A stretch of 64,000 nt of DNA, taken from contig NW_002060945.1 in NCBI RefSeq assembly GCF_000150275.1, positions 8,391,650 to 8,455,649 on the forward strand, given 5' to 3'. Positions 29,901 to 64,000 of this stretch are shown in pieces. The DNA is from Trichoplax adhaerens. Taxonomy: Eukaryota > Placozoa > Uniplacotomia > Trichoplacea > Trichoplacidae. The position numbers were made by a program, and so were the translations under genes. Positions within the stretch are counted from its first letter, which is position 1. Each line of letters opens with the position of its first letter. A model generated the notes under the pieces. It did no database searches, had not been told where the DNA came from, and saw only the letters and a program-made list of their open reading frames with translations.

Positions 29901-30771
29901 ATTTTAAATAAAACGATCTCACATAACAAAGTCGCTACGATAGCAGTAGCACAAAATTTGAACTAATGAAATTATGCTCTTAGCTTTTTCTGTATTTGGA
30001 AATCTTCTACTTTTAGAATTCTAGCTTAATTATGTCTGATTATTAATTTAGATACGATAAATTCCATTTAAACTGATAGTTGGAGCTGGAAAAATATGTT
30101 CTTGAGTGATTTGGATTCAGATATTGTTATTGTATAGGGCTAAAAGATTTATTACTATTACTTTAGCAATGATTTAAATGATTTAATCAGGATATAATGA
30201 GTCAGCTACCTTGACTTACATTTTGAGTACATGCTACCATTTATCCTTATGAATTAACCTAATACGCTCGTAGTAAGCTTCTGCTAGGTCTACCTTCAAC
30301 ATATTATGTCGTATCACTATACGACAAGCAGTTTTAGCATACGAATACATGCAGAACGAATATAAGGGATTAGCATTAGTAGTAGGAACTGAAATAATTT
30401 GTATATAGATATTGCTGTAAAGACATTTTGACAAAGTTTAAAGATAATCCGATTTTTTAAACATAAAATCTGCTCATAACTTATTTTATCTTATTTCCTT
30501 CTTCGATATTACAGTAAGAAACTGCATGTAGTCTAGAGAGCCAAACAATTTAATAAAAGTAACGATTTCTAAGTCATGCTGTCTTTACAGAAAGATATAG
30601 ACATCACGCCTCTCTTTTAGAAATACTTAGTCTAAGGTAAATATTAAGATCTGTAAGCAGATACTACCAAAAATAAATCTGAAAAGCATTTGAGGAATAT
30701 AAAGGAATCCTATAGATTTTTAACATACTATGTTGATATATTACTATCAACTATCCTGTTGGGTGGCAATT

Positions 30772-30792
30772 AACGTCACCAATACTGACGTT
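30772..30792. promoter_or_regulatory. Inverted pair of CRE-like sites
   Basis: AACGTCA and TGACGTT form a perfect 7 bp inverted repeat separated by 7 bp. Each arm contains the CREB/ATF core TGACG. It lies in the gene-poor interval, so it could be a chance palindrome, a protein-binding site of a distal enhancer, or the stem of a small hairpin. Confidence 0.3.
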
Positions 30793-33700
30793 TTCCCTTA
30801 GATGAATCTCAGTCAAGTCAGGAGGTTGTTAATCCTCATAGTTTAGATATTGAAACTTTCTATTTGATAGATCACTTTATAAAATGATTCGGTTATGAAT
30901 TACTAGATTTAGTAGTAAATCTGGTAATCATTTGTCATAATTTACACATATGGCAAGATTTATAAAGATATCTAGTACGATAATACTAATTTACGTTATT
31001 TTTCTTGAAATCTTTAATTTCTTTGCAACTAAACCTCGACAATTCGGTTTCTCCTTAAAATTCCACAGACTACCGTGCTTAACAATTAACGACCTTTCTT
31101 TCAAGAGATAATACAGTACGCTTCTTACACAACTGCTACCTTATTCTGAATAGATTTCTGCAGCTAATTCTACGATTCACTAGTGTTAATTTTGATTTTA
31201 ATAAACCGGCGAAACTAGCTATATTACAGCATCAAATATATCTAAGAATAACATTGTTTAATTGTACGAAAATAGATGAATTGAACGTGAGATTATAAGG
31301 CTGTATAAGTGTCTATTTGTAGAAGAAGATTGCAATATGTATTGTAGCAAGTCTATTGAGATGTTTGTATCAAAATCCCGAGACATAAATAGATTGCGTT
31401 AGGTATGTTAGTACTGTGAGATTTTTGTTGTGACGCTTAAATTAAAAGCGTGAATTATAAATTGATGGTGCGATAGTAAATTGAGGTGTGATTTTGTGAC
31501 TTAGTTGGCAAGATATGATTATGTTGAAGGAAAATCATCCTGTAGCTAATTGTATATGAATTGTCGTTATTTGCTATAATAATTTAGATAGTAAAGAGCT
31601 AGTCCAAAGATAGTCTTTATAGTAGTTAGACGAGCCTAATTTGTACAATAAAGTAAAAGTTACAAGAAAACTGTAGTTCTTAATTTATTTTTGGTAAGAC
31701 ACTTTATTACACTATCATATACGGGTGTGTTATATAATTACTAGATATACAATGCATGTTCGTATTTCAGACCATTAGATGTTCATGTTTTTCTTTTATT
31801 TGATACAAATTAATTTTCTTTTGCTTGTATATATAATTATCACCTTAATATCTATAGTAATTTGATTCAGTCGCAATGATTTACATACATAGATCATTAA
31901 AACTACCACATCATTAACTGTAGATTATCGTGACATCGATGCTCTAGTTTTTCGTTGTAGTAATAGGTTTTAGGTCTATAAAATGCATAGGAGCAATAGA
32001 CCATAACGGACCTTGTGACCCTAATGATGCATATATTTAAGCCATCTATTCAGTATATCCTTAATATAAATCTTTTCGATGTTCGCCTATAGCACAAACC
32101 CTAGATTCGTAAAATGAACATGAGTATTAGGTTTGAGCTCTAGACCGTCCTTTTGTAATCGCATCCTATAAACGACTTAATATACTCGTGCTTTTTAATT
32201 TCTACTTCTTGAATACAGCAACGAATGCTTTTGTAAATTACCCACTCCAGAGTGTTGCCAGAAATTACTTGCATTAAGAAAACTATGATTATGTCAGCAA
32301 AATTAAGCAAATTAAAAAAACATTGGCCTTTAAATGTTATGTATCCGGTAAAAATCCTCCATTAAGGTATTCGGTCACATCAAATGACCCTTTAGAAGCT
32401 GCTTATATTACTTCAATTATGACTCTATTCAAACAAATTAAAAGTAAATCAATAAATGATCAGCTGTTATATTATCAGGCAACTTTTCATTCTATCAACA
32501 CTCTTTAACATTGATCTTATTGTCTATTATAGACAAAAAAGCTATAAATGTTTTGAAAATGGCAATATGTGCAATTAGCAGTCCAGAGTTTGATTGTAAG
32601 TTTATTTAATAGCTTACTTGATATCTTACGACTAAACTAGTATAATAACTATTATTTATAATTTTATCATTATGATTTATTAATACAATGCATATCCGTT
32701 ATGATATTCTGCCGTTAAAGACTAGCAGTATTATTGACACTTTAATATTAAAATTTAAAAGTATCCTATTAAGTTTACTTGAATAAGATTGATACAATGG
32801 CAGTATTTGGCCGTAGTAATAATATGGCTATTATGCCTAATAGTCGGAATTCGGGCTTTAGCCCTAACAGTAACACTTTTATACTATTACCATTTCGATA
32901 TCAGTAAGATAACGTCTAATAACATGCACTAAACTATTTCTTAAATCAAACCGAAATTTGCGTTGTTGTTATTACAACCTTAAATTGGAGTAGCATGCGA
33001 TAATCTCGACGTGATTATTTTAAACTAGGCGGAATCAGGCTGTATTATAATACTCACTATTCTATATTATAGCTATCGCAATCTTCAACCTGACACCATT
33101 TGTATAGCCCATTACTGTACAATTTTTATATTGAACTGTTGTGGATTATACTAGCAATAGTGATAGATAGCTATATCATATTACTATTTCAATTTCAAAT
33201 TTGATAGGTACATCGGCTTTTACTAATTATTGTTAAGCTAGGGCAGGTATAGTTTATACAAGCAGTATTTCTTTCTCTGTAGATATTTTGCTTTAGCCTT
33301 GATAGCATCGAATAGCCTCTAGTGAATTACCAATTTAAACCAACTGCTATGGTTTATAATAACGAAAGGTTAAACCTCATGTTAGTAACATTGCGAAAAT
33401 AAACTTGGTGATCTTCCAAAATATTAACATTTAGTTACTTAATTGGAAAGCAAGACTGTTCTATTTTGTAATAGTACTGTAGTAATTACAACTACACAAA
33501 CCTCATTAAAGTAGTGACAGAAGGTATTTCAGTTACTTCTAAATTTACTTAGATCAAAATCGTAATGTCTTAACAGACAATCTAACGGTAGGCTTTCACT
33601 AAGCATCATTAGGTTAAATCTAACAGCATTAGAGACTGAAAATATCTAAGCCTTTCTTTATTAATCCACTACAGTATAGCTGTGGCATATTAAATATCGT

Positions 33701-34312
33701 TATACGAGTAGTATACTAGGAAGCATCGTCCTTTGACAATTTTATAAAATTTTAATCATATATAACTTCATATCAGCGCAACATAAATTCTAGCATTTAA
33801 TATTTGCTTTGCAAATATCATCCAAAGTATTTGGAAATGCTCCTTTTTAATTTTTCAATTGAATAGTGACGAAACAAATGTAATAATTCAGACTTTGTTT
33901 TGTTTGAAAAGGGAAGTAAAATTGATTAGAAGTATTCTTTATCGTCATATTCTTTTTCATCCTATTTTGGGCAATCATCAAAAGATCCAGACATATTTTA
34001 AATCTACGTGTACTGCATCCATAAGATATCATCAAGAAAAAACGATTTGTATTTATGTTAAAGGCATAATGATAGTATATTCTTGGTATTATTATTCATT
34101 TATAGAATTTCATATTCAAAAATGTTCAGATAGAGCCTGATTTTAAGACAGTATTCTCCAAAAAAAACGTTATAAATTACGACACCAAGGTGGTCCAAAA
34201 TATTCACTTATTCTTTAAATAAAGAAGTATGTATACAACAATGAAAATTCCTATTTTAATCTTGGCGACGCTTACCATAAAACTGCACACATGATGTCCC
34301 TTAATGTATTCA

Positions 34313-46839
<12,527 letters not shown>

Positions 46840-49800
46840 AGTCAATCCATGGATAGGTATTATATTATCAAGTTAAGTTAAAAGTCAATCATACCATCCT
46901 ATCCAAAGTTATAACTCGATGATTAAGTTTAACTTTAATTGAAGCTTTCAATTATTGGCAAGATAAATTTATGGTAAACTATCAAATGCAGTATATTAAA
47001 GCAGTCATCTATTAATCTTCAATAACTGGAATCAATCAATTTGCTGTGGCTATTTTATAAGGATTATCACATTAAAAAATTGCCTCAATAACATAATTAT
47101 CATTATTAAAGCATATTAAATTAGTTGGCTATTATATATTGTCATATAATTTTTCCATAACAATAACTACCAATCATAATAATTGCAACCTTCATTAAGG
47201 ATAACAATCAGTGAAATCATGTTTATATTATAGAAAATGACGGATCAGATCTGATAGCATACTGTCAATGGAAGTGTGGAAGGTTAATCAAGAAAATACT
47301 ACAATGCGGCCGCAAGCGATGACTGAAACAATTCATTCCGTGACAAAACTATACTTTGCTATTGTGATGGATTAGTAGGCCAGTGGATAATTCTTGATTA
47401 ATATTTATAAATCTAATAAGAATGCAATGTGTTGTTATGTAGATCATCGTTGATATTATTCTACGTACTGAAATGCATGTGTATATGCGTAGATCATTAT
47501 ATCAAAGTCTTACGTACATTGTTAATTAACTCTAAATGATCGAATAATCTCAAGATCTGATTTTGTATGGTGTAATGTATTTATTTCTGCGTTTATATCC
47601 CATTTCTTTTACAACAATGTGGATAATCTGAGAAGCACATGAGGTCATTTTATACCTCTGTTACAAAGAATATCTTACCTTGAGTAATTGCTATAATTCC
47701 AATGATCCATTATATAGTAAGTTCTCCATACTTGTCACGCAGGGCTGGATAGTGTATAGTGTAAGTTTATGCTCTAGGTGTGATATATACCGATTTTCAT
47801 TTGTATCTATTGTTGATTTACACATATAATCAGCCATTATAGGGATTATTTTAAAGTAATGCCTTTTACACTGTTCATTCTCAACTCTATTTTGTATTGT
47901 AATAGCTAGATAATATTTTACTAAATCGAAATTATTCCATTATTCGACGTTTATTCATTTTATTAATTTTATTTCAGTCATCGTTAGACATACGCGTTGA
48001 CATGCTTTGATTTACGTTGGAGAGTTTCTTATTACACTATGACATTAAGTAGCTCAAAGTGAAATACGAATTAATGAAAGCTCTCTGTACTCGTAACTCC
48101 ATTTAGAGCCTACTTGAACAGTTACTACGTGTTATTATGTATATGTGAGAGTCTGCAGTGTATATATATACAACGCGTTGAGAAATACGCATACAGTAGA
48201 GATGCAGCATAATCAAACAGCATGAGTCATCAATGATGTGATATAAAGCAACAGGATTGCAACGATCTAAAAAGGGATTATTGATATTGCTTTCTGAAAA
48301 GAGTGCAATCAAGAGACTGAATAAGGATACTAGCTAATTGAAGTTCATCTACAGGTGACTTTTTTCTACTAAGCCTTTAATCATTACCGGTAGAAGAATA
48401 CTAGCTTTAAAGGAATAATGTCTAGTGTATGTGTAATTTAAGATTTTAACTATCCAAAGCTTAGTGAAGCTCATTCACCTATGATTTCTTTCTACTAAGC
48501 CGTTAATCGCTACTGGTACTAGAATACTAGCTTGAACGGAACGAGGTCTAATGTAAATGGAAGATTGTAACTATCCGAAGAGGATTATTGATCTTGATTG
48601 AACTAGGTTACTAGCTTATTGAAGTCCATCCACTGATAATTTCTTTCTACTAAGTCTTTAATCGTTACTGATAGGAGAATAGAATCTTGAATGAGACAAT
48701 GTCTAATGTATATGGTTCTTATTAGAACCTACTATAGCAAACTTAGAACTTCCAGACTAAGATCCGATCGAAGACGTCTCTGGTCTATGCTGGAAGTCAT
48801 GGAATTCTATAGTACTAAGATATGACCATATCGAATCAAATTTTGAACACTAATTAATTGTTAATATCTACGTAGAGTTTTAGAAATGTACCGATGAGTG
48901 AAATGAATGGTAATATGAGCTAAACTTAATATTGCCTGTAGGGTACTTAAGCAAGCTGGTGAACATCTTGTGATTGGTGAGTCGTGAGTAAAAACCATTC
49001 CTCAAAAAACACTATGATAAAGCACTGCCACGTTTTGAAGCTTCTGTAGAATTCTTGTGTAGTACATGACTTATCACTGTTACTACATTATAATATTTAT
49101 GAACTTGAATATAGCATTTATCGCTCTGAAAATCTTGTAAAACTCTTCAACAAATTGTATTTAATCGCAACAGTTAGACAGTAAAAAAATTTTCGCGGCA
49201 TTAGCTAGTCTACTTTAAACTTCTACAAAATTCCCCTAGGGCAAGATACAATGGTCTAATAGCGTAGAAAACTAGAAATATCATTTGCATTGCTAGATTA
49301 AATCAATAGTGCCGTTCGCTATGGTAATTTTCCTTGCTATCACGATATCTCACTTAGGTAATAGAGGGTATTGGACTGCCGTAGTACTGCAACTAATGTG
49401 TGCATGTCTTATTTTGATATCCCATGATAAGGCCCTCACGAGAGGCTTTACTACAGCATGTTGTCCACAGTTTAATATATACCAATTAGCATACATTAAA
49501 AGTCCATTATGACAACTATGACACTATAGTTGCATAATTAATTAAAGCAGAAAAATGTAGCACAATAAGACCATGGGTGCATCTAGTATACATAGACAAG
49601 ATAATACTATGAGCAAACTTACTTTGCACCGAAGGCTCAAACATACTGTATCGAGTGGATTTTTTCTTGCACGCCTGCTGAGATTTTGAAATATTCAGAT
49701 AATCAAGATATTTCATCTGATTCTTCTAGGCTAATCCATCCGTTAAGTTCAGCCGCGATTCCTTCCTTTCTTCTTTGCTAAATCTGCTAACTATTGATTA

Positions 49801-51177
49801 AAACTAGTGCTGTACATGGTGAGTCATCCGATAGAAGTTTGCTACGGTAGGGTATACAACGAGACGGTTTCTACACAATTTCAGCTGCCACTGATATAGA
49901 CTAGAGTGAATTAAACTGGTAAAATTTCTACTACTAGACATTCTAATTACCATTGAACCATAGGAGTAAAAGTATTGAATCATGATATCAATACTGAATC
50001 TAGATTAGAGACCAATCAGTAAGATTTAAGTCTCCAACCATTACTTACGGTCATTTTTCGCTTTCTTGCTTTCTGGATTATTACGATGCTATACTATGAT
50101 ACGTATCTGATTTTCTTCTTCTGAATGAATTATTTAATGAATATAAAATGTTACAAATTAATTGAATGAATATATTTAGTAGAGATCTGATCATGACTCA
50201 ATTCTTCGAAAAAATGAACCTAAAATACTGACTTTCATCTCTACCATCACATTGACTAGGGTTAACATCATTCTGAAATGGATGACCATCATCAAACTAC
50301 AACGGTATAAAGCAAACTCTTGGCAAATGCAATTACAATAGAGGTAGCGGCAGGATCACCTGAAATAGGCATATTGGAATAAGTTGTTTCAACTACCCAT
50401 TAAAATAAATGTTCACACTGCTTAAACTAACTCGGTCAATTAAGAGTCCTTTTGAACACATCCGGAGCATATCATTACGACTAAGTTTCTTTTAAATATT
50501 TTCTTGGCGGTAGACTGCACTTGATGTAGCTACAATACGATAGATACTCGTATCTTCAATGAACAATCAACTGAAAACTCTTACTACTTAAAACACATGA
50601 ATCGACTGGTTAAAAGAACTAAACAGTATTTATAAGCCCTTTCAATGAATATTCCCTTGGCTAGCCCCTTAGAAATAGCGATAACGAAGGAAATTACAAT
50701 ATACGTTTAATATCATACGAATCGTACACAATTAATAATTAATATCTAATAGACTCTACAACACCGAAAATTGAAGAAAATGTATTGGCAATAAGAGTAA
50801 GATTACATTATGATTTTCACAGAGGTATCGATGGAATGCTATGCATATAATATAACACCAACTACACAACTAATCAATCAATTGCCAGCAATCGATAGGT
50901 AGGTGTCTATCTATTCGATCAAAAATTTCAATCGAAAATCTCCACTTCAAAGTGTTACTATATCTACAGAATTATTCCAAAAGTTGAGGAGCAATTTCTA
51001 AACTTAAAAATTTTTATACTATTATTAATCGCTGTAGAGTATGATCTCAATCTTGTTGAAAAGCCACTAACGGTAATCTAGGAAATACCAATTATTCACA
51101 TCACGTCTAGCGGTATTTATTAATATTGAATCATTATTTCACAAGTATTAAACATTTTCAAGCATAATCATAGCTAA
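46840..51177. other. Intergenic region upstream of transporter A and MPDU1
   Basis: No gene is recognised over 4.3 kb. The part near 46840 should hold the promoter of transporter A, and the part near 51100 that of MPDU1. It includes the tandem repeat at 48340-48720. A 67-codon open frame at 49309-49512 (+) shows hydrophobic residues but no family match and is not called. Confidence 0.4.
48340..48720. repeat. Three-copy degenerate tandem repeat, about 125-155 bp
   Basis: Three copies share TTTCTACTAAGCC, TTAATCGTTACTG-like, AGAATACTAGCTT and AATGTCTAATGTATATGG-like words in order, with anchors near 48363, 48489 and 48645. Some copies contain extra spacer sequence. It lies between transporter A and MPDU1. 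Confidence 0.7.
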
Positions 51178-51912
51178 ATGATGTTCGACTACACTATGTT
51201 CTACTCAATTATGGATTTGCGTCATTGTATTCATATCCAATATAAAGATTTACGTTGTGTTGGATTTCTGTTGAGCAAAGCAATTGGTTACGCCATTGTT
51301 GTTGGCTCTGCTGTTGTTAAATTGCCCCAATTGCATAAAATCTACAGCGCTAAAACAGTGACAGGCATTAGCTTGCTTTCGTTATTATTGGCCTTAATTG
51401 GAATTACTATTAGTATGAGTTTCAATATCGCAATGCAGTATCCATTTAGTACCTGGGGTGAATCGATGACTTTATCAGTTCAATATGCAATCATTATCAT
51501 CTTTTACTTTTATTATACTAGAAATTTCACGTATCTTTTAACATTTCTGTTACTACATGCTGCATCGATAATTTACCTAACTATGGGCTATCTGAGTCAA
51601 GATAAATTAACGATGTTAGCAGTGGTTACCATACCAACTGCGCAAATTAGCAAAGCTATTCAAGTATTTGTCAATTTTCATCATGGTCATACTGGCGTCT
51701 TGTCGAAATTAACTATAGGTTTGGAATGTCTAGGCTCTATTGGCAGAATTTATACAACACTATTGGAGACAGATAGTCTTATTCTTCTAGCAAATTTCTT
51801 GATTGATGCAGTGTGTAATACCACTTTATTCCTACAGATTATAATTTATCGAAAGAAAACACAAAAAGTTCTATCTAGTCAACAAGCTACTACTAGTTAT
51901 GAAAATATTTAA
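51178..51912 (+). CDS. MPDU1: MPDU1-like PQ-loop protein (mannose-P-dolichol utilization)
   Basis: A single uninterrupted frame of 244 residues, close to human MPDU1 (247). Shared features in order are SKAIGYAIVVGSAVVKLPQ with the first PQ motif, SAKTVTGISLLSLL, the PFSTWGES block, and the second half with NFHHGHTGVLS and IGRIYTTLLETDS. About seven hydrophobic segments are visible and the C-terminus is short and polar. MPDU1 sits in the ER membrane and is needed for mannose- and glucose-phosphate-dolichol to be used in N-glycan, GPI-anchor and O/C-mannose synthesis. The gene has no introns although its neighbours have many, so it may be a retrocopy that became the functional gene, or it may have lost its introns. 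The first ATG (51178) is chosen; an in-frame ATG follows directly and others lie a few codons downstream. Confidence 0.92.
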   Translation: MMFDYTMFYSIMDLRHCIHIQYKDLRCVGFLLSKAIGYAIVVGSAVVKLPQLHKIYSAKTVTGISLLSLLLALIGITISMSFNIAMQYPFSTWGESMTLSVQYAIIIIFYFYYTRNFTYLLTFLLLHAASIIYLTMGYLSQDKLTMLAVVTIPTAQISKAIQVFVNFHHGHTGVLSKLTIGLECLGSIGRIYTTLLETDSLILLANFLIDAVCNTTLFLQIIIYRKKTQKVLSSQQATTSYENI

Positions 51913-52060
51913 ATTGATTGGGACACCTAATGTTAAGAATTTTATCAAGACTTAGGCAAGTAATAAGATATCACAGACAAGAAGGAAATACATAAGTCGA
52001 AAACAGATAATTATTTCTGTCAATGAGATTATTTTCTAATCATAACGCGCTATTACCGGG

Positions 52061-52094
52061 CAATACGCGTATTGGCCAACTTCGGGTTTTGGCC
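52061..52094. other. Palindrome and hairpin in the MPDU1 3' UTR
   Basis: CAATACGCGTATTG at 52061-52074 is a perfect 14 bp palindrome. It is followed directly by GGCCAA and TTGGCC arms enclosing a CTTCGGGT loop. In RNA this would form two adjacent stems between the stop codon and the AATAAA. Two such elements in 35 nt of otherwise AT-rich sequence suggest a structured 3' UTR element, though no known family is recognised. Confidence 0.6.
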
Positions 52095-52158
52095 GTAACC
52101 TATGTTATGTTATATATATATATTGTGTGCTTTTCTACGATTTGAATTGTAATTTGAC

Positions 52159-52164
52159 AATAAA
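52159..52164 (+). promoter_or_regulatory. Candidate MPDU1 polyadenylation signal AATAAA
   Basis: This is a canonical AATAAA 247 nt after the MPDU1 stop codon, in the right orientation and distance for 3' end formation. The cleavage site itself cannot be fixed from sequence alone. Confidence 0.5.
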
Positions 52165-54143
52165 ATGGTAGCGGAAATTCTCTTATATTACAATGCCATC
52201 TCCTACTGATATATTGTAAGGATTTCTCTAAGCATCTATTTAATGATGAGACGTGATTCTAAATAGATTTTAATACATAGTAGAAATGGTTAGTCTTATT
52301 CAATGTCGAATAGAAAAGGGTAACAACTGCTGCAAAGATTTTTATAACTAGTACAAAGGAATTCGAAATAATTGGTATCAATCATGATCAGTGGACTGAT
52401 AATTAGAAGAGGGTGAAATATTTGTCGATATTTCATATTACTATGCTGTTACAAATCATAAATGATATGATCATTTGGATTATAATATATATTAATAGAA
52501 AATCTACAAAAAATAAAAGACGAAATGAGCAATCTGAAATCATTTTACTTAGCAACAAAAAACAGGATAGTTAATCCGGGCACTTTAATGTAAACGCATA
52601 CGGAGAATTTAAACTACACATATTCAAGTTAGTATGTTTGAGAATGAAGAAACTTATTTTATCTATTTTGCATCGCTTCATATTATCACTAAGGATCTTT
52701 CTAAACTGAACTTTGCGAGCCGATTTTGTTAATATAGTTTCATCAGAGACCTGTAGCTAGCTCGATAGGTAATGTATGGTCTCATATACTGCAGATAGCC
52801 TCGCCATATTAAAATAATTGAAGATCTATTTCATTATTTTTATATCGTTGCCATCAACAAATACGATATACAGGAGTCAATTATGTGAAAAGAACACCCT
52901 ATACCTAACTATAACAACAGAATAACCTTAAATAGTTAGAGAGAAAGCAAGCTATAGAAATCAATTGATTAGAATTATTTTTCCTGTTACTGCACACTGT
53001 ACAGCACAACATAAATCCCTCCGCGATAATAAAATTCGGGGGAGCTAGAAACAGTACGCAAGTTATAAAAAGGCTACAGTCATTTTAGTCTAGTATCGAT
53101 CAATATTGCACAGCAAAATTCATCATAATTTCATAATTTCATAATACGGCCAAAATTGTATGTCAGATGAAAATTAATCGAGTGTAATTATTAAAAGCTT
53201 GTTTTTATACCATGCGATATGACCATTTCTTTAAGTAACAAGCACGAACTAGTTATTATTCATGAACTGGATAATGTTCAACATATGGAGAGAATGTTTC
53301 CACATCCAACTGTTGAGTACTTCATTATTATCATGAATTATAAATTGAACTAATTAACAGACATTATTCCATTTGCTATCAACAATATTTAGTTCTAGTC
53401 TGAAAGAATGAATTACAACCAATTTTTCAAATGTAACCGGTGGCAATAGTAAAAAATGGGAAGATGCCAAAATTTGATAAAGTGATAACTTATACTAATA
53501 CAAATTAATTTAAGCCCCTGCACGATTTAAATCTATACAAGCGAAGACAAACTCAAGTCTATGATGTATCACTTAGAATAATAAGAATCGTAGAAATCAA
53601 CATATTAAACATTGATTTTGAACGGCATAATAATGATAATAATAAGCTTGAGTTGAAGAAATCGATCATAGAATAACAATAATTAAACAAGTGAATTCTT
53701 CTTACAGAGGAAAGTTCAAAAATACACAGCAAATAAAACGTCAAGAATGGAAATTGAGCGATGAATAGGATAAGTTTAGGTTAAAATAGCTACCGGAAAA
53801 TGATTACTATATAGAGAAAATAAGTGCTCAATAATTTATAGGATACAAGACTCTTTGTTAAAGAGTTTGTTCATCATGGAATAAAATAAGAGCGTCTATA
53901 AAAATTGTGAACTTAGCAATCATTTGAAGATAGTGAATAACGTTAATATTTTGTTGCTTGATTTTTAGTGCCATTTTTCTTCGGTGAGTGTATGGCTATA
54001 TTATATTCAATTACTTTAGAAGTAATATATATTAAATCAATAAGGTTATGATAATAAATTGTTAACCATGAAAAAGAGTAAGAGTATAACGTGCATCTAT
54101 TTAATCTGTTATATTTGCTAGGGGAAGAGACAAATAGAATTAA

Positions 54144-64000
<9,857 letters not shown>

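Larger units (their letters stand above)
24745..34312. other. Gene-poor interval between globin and ABCC4-like gene A
   Basis: Almost 9.6 kb carries no gene that I can support. It is very AT-rich with degenerate repeats (26160-26930) and short inverted repeats (30772-30792, about 30899-30928). Open frames up to 93 codons (27930-28172 +, 28169-28369 -, 33859-34140 +) resemble no family I know and lack coherent splice partners. The part next to 24745 should contain the globin promoter. Confidence 0.45.
51913..54143. other. MPDU1 3' UTR and spacer to transporter B
   Basis: No gene is recognised. The first 250 nt are the likely MPDU1 3' UTR with a palindrome and a hairpin (own entry) and the polyadenylation signal AATAAA at 52159-52164. 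The remainder is AT-rich. The end near 54143 should contain the 3' UTR of transporter B. Confidence 0.4.

Noticed and set aside
33859-34140. 93-codon plus-strand frame next to transporter A
   Set aside because: Composition is like translated AT-rich DNA (Ile, Tyr, Lys, Phe) and no family is recognised. It stays a weak possibility only.

Overview
The window is AT-rich eukaryotic DNA with spliceosomal genes (GT-AG introns mostly 60-800 bp, many exons under 100 nt). The gene content is animal-type: METTL5, MLH1, a CREB-family bZIP with an intact kinase-inducible domain, a heme globin, MPDU1, and two ABCC4/MRP4-like transporters. Low GC, retention of ancestral intron positions and short introns would fit an early-branching animal such as a placozoan or a sponge. 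The species cannot be proven from the sequence alone. I rebuilt all gene models by hand from splice sites, reading phase and family similarity.

Layout: METTL5 (+, 168-2571) converges with MLH1 (-, 2652-8637), stop codons 80 bp apart. A 7 kb non-coding stretch follows. It holds a (TACTGTAC)-type self-complementary patch, a T11G11 run, a cluster of CRE-like TGACGT sites and a small tandem repeat. CREB (+, 15714-17115) comes next, then a three-exon globin (-, 18763-24744) whose 5.2 kb first intron is filled with several families of degenerate tandem repeats. A gene-poor stretch of about 9.6 kb (24745-34312) separates the globin from ABCC4-like gene A (-, 34313-46839, complete, 24 exons). MPDU1 (+, 51178-51912, no introns) sits between it and ABCC4-like gene B (-, 54144 to beyond 64000, 5' end cut by the window).

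The most unusual object is gene A. One 3.5 kb exon inserts about 1,090 disordered, Ser/Asn/Asp/Lys-rich residues between transmembrane domain 1 and nucleotide-binding domain 1. The corresponding exon of the tandem paralog B is only 260 nt. The insert carries nine 21-residue tandem repeats and several basophilic-kinase motifs, so it resembles an independently evolved CFTR-like regulatory region in a new position. Paralog B instead carries a disordered C-terminal tail of about 320 residues ending in a possible class II PDZ ligand. Nearly identical exon lengths and phases show that A and B arose by tandem duplication, after which disordered regulatory segments were gained at different places.

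Apart from this pair the genes do not form an operon-like unit. They are ordinary neighbours in an animal genome. A possible functional link is cAMP: ABCC4 proteins export cyclic nucleotides, CREB is the classical cAMP-responsive factor, CRE-like motifs lie upstream of CREB, and gene A's insert has PKA-like sites. This is an inference from co-occurrence and not something the sequence shows.
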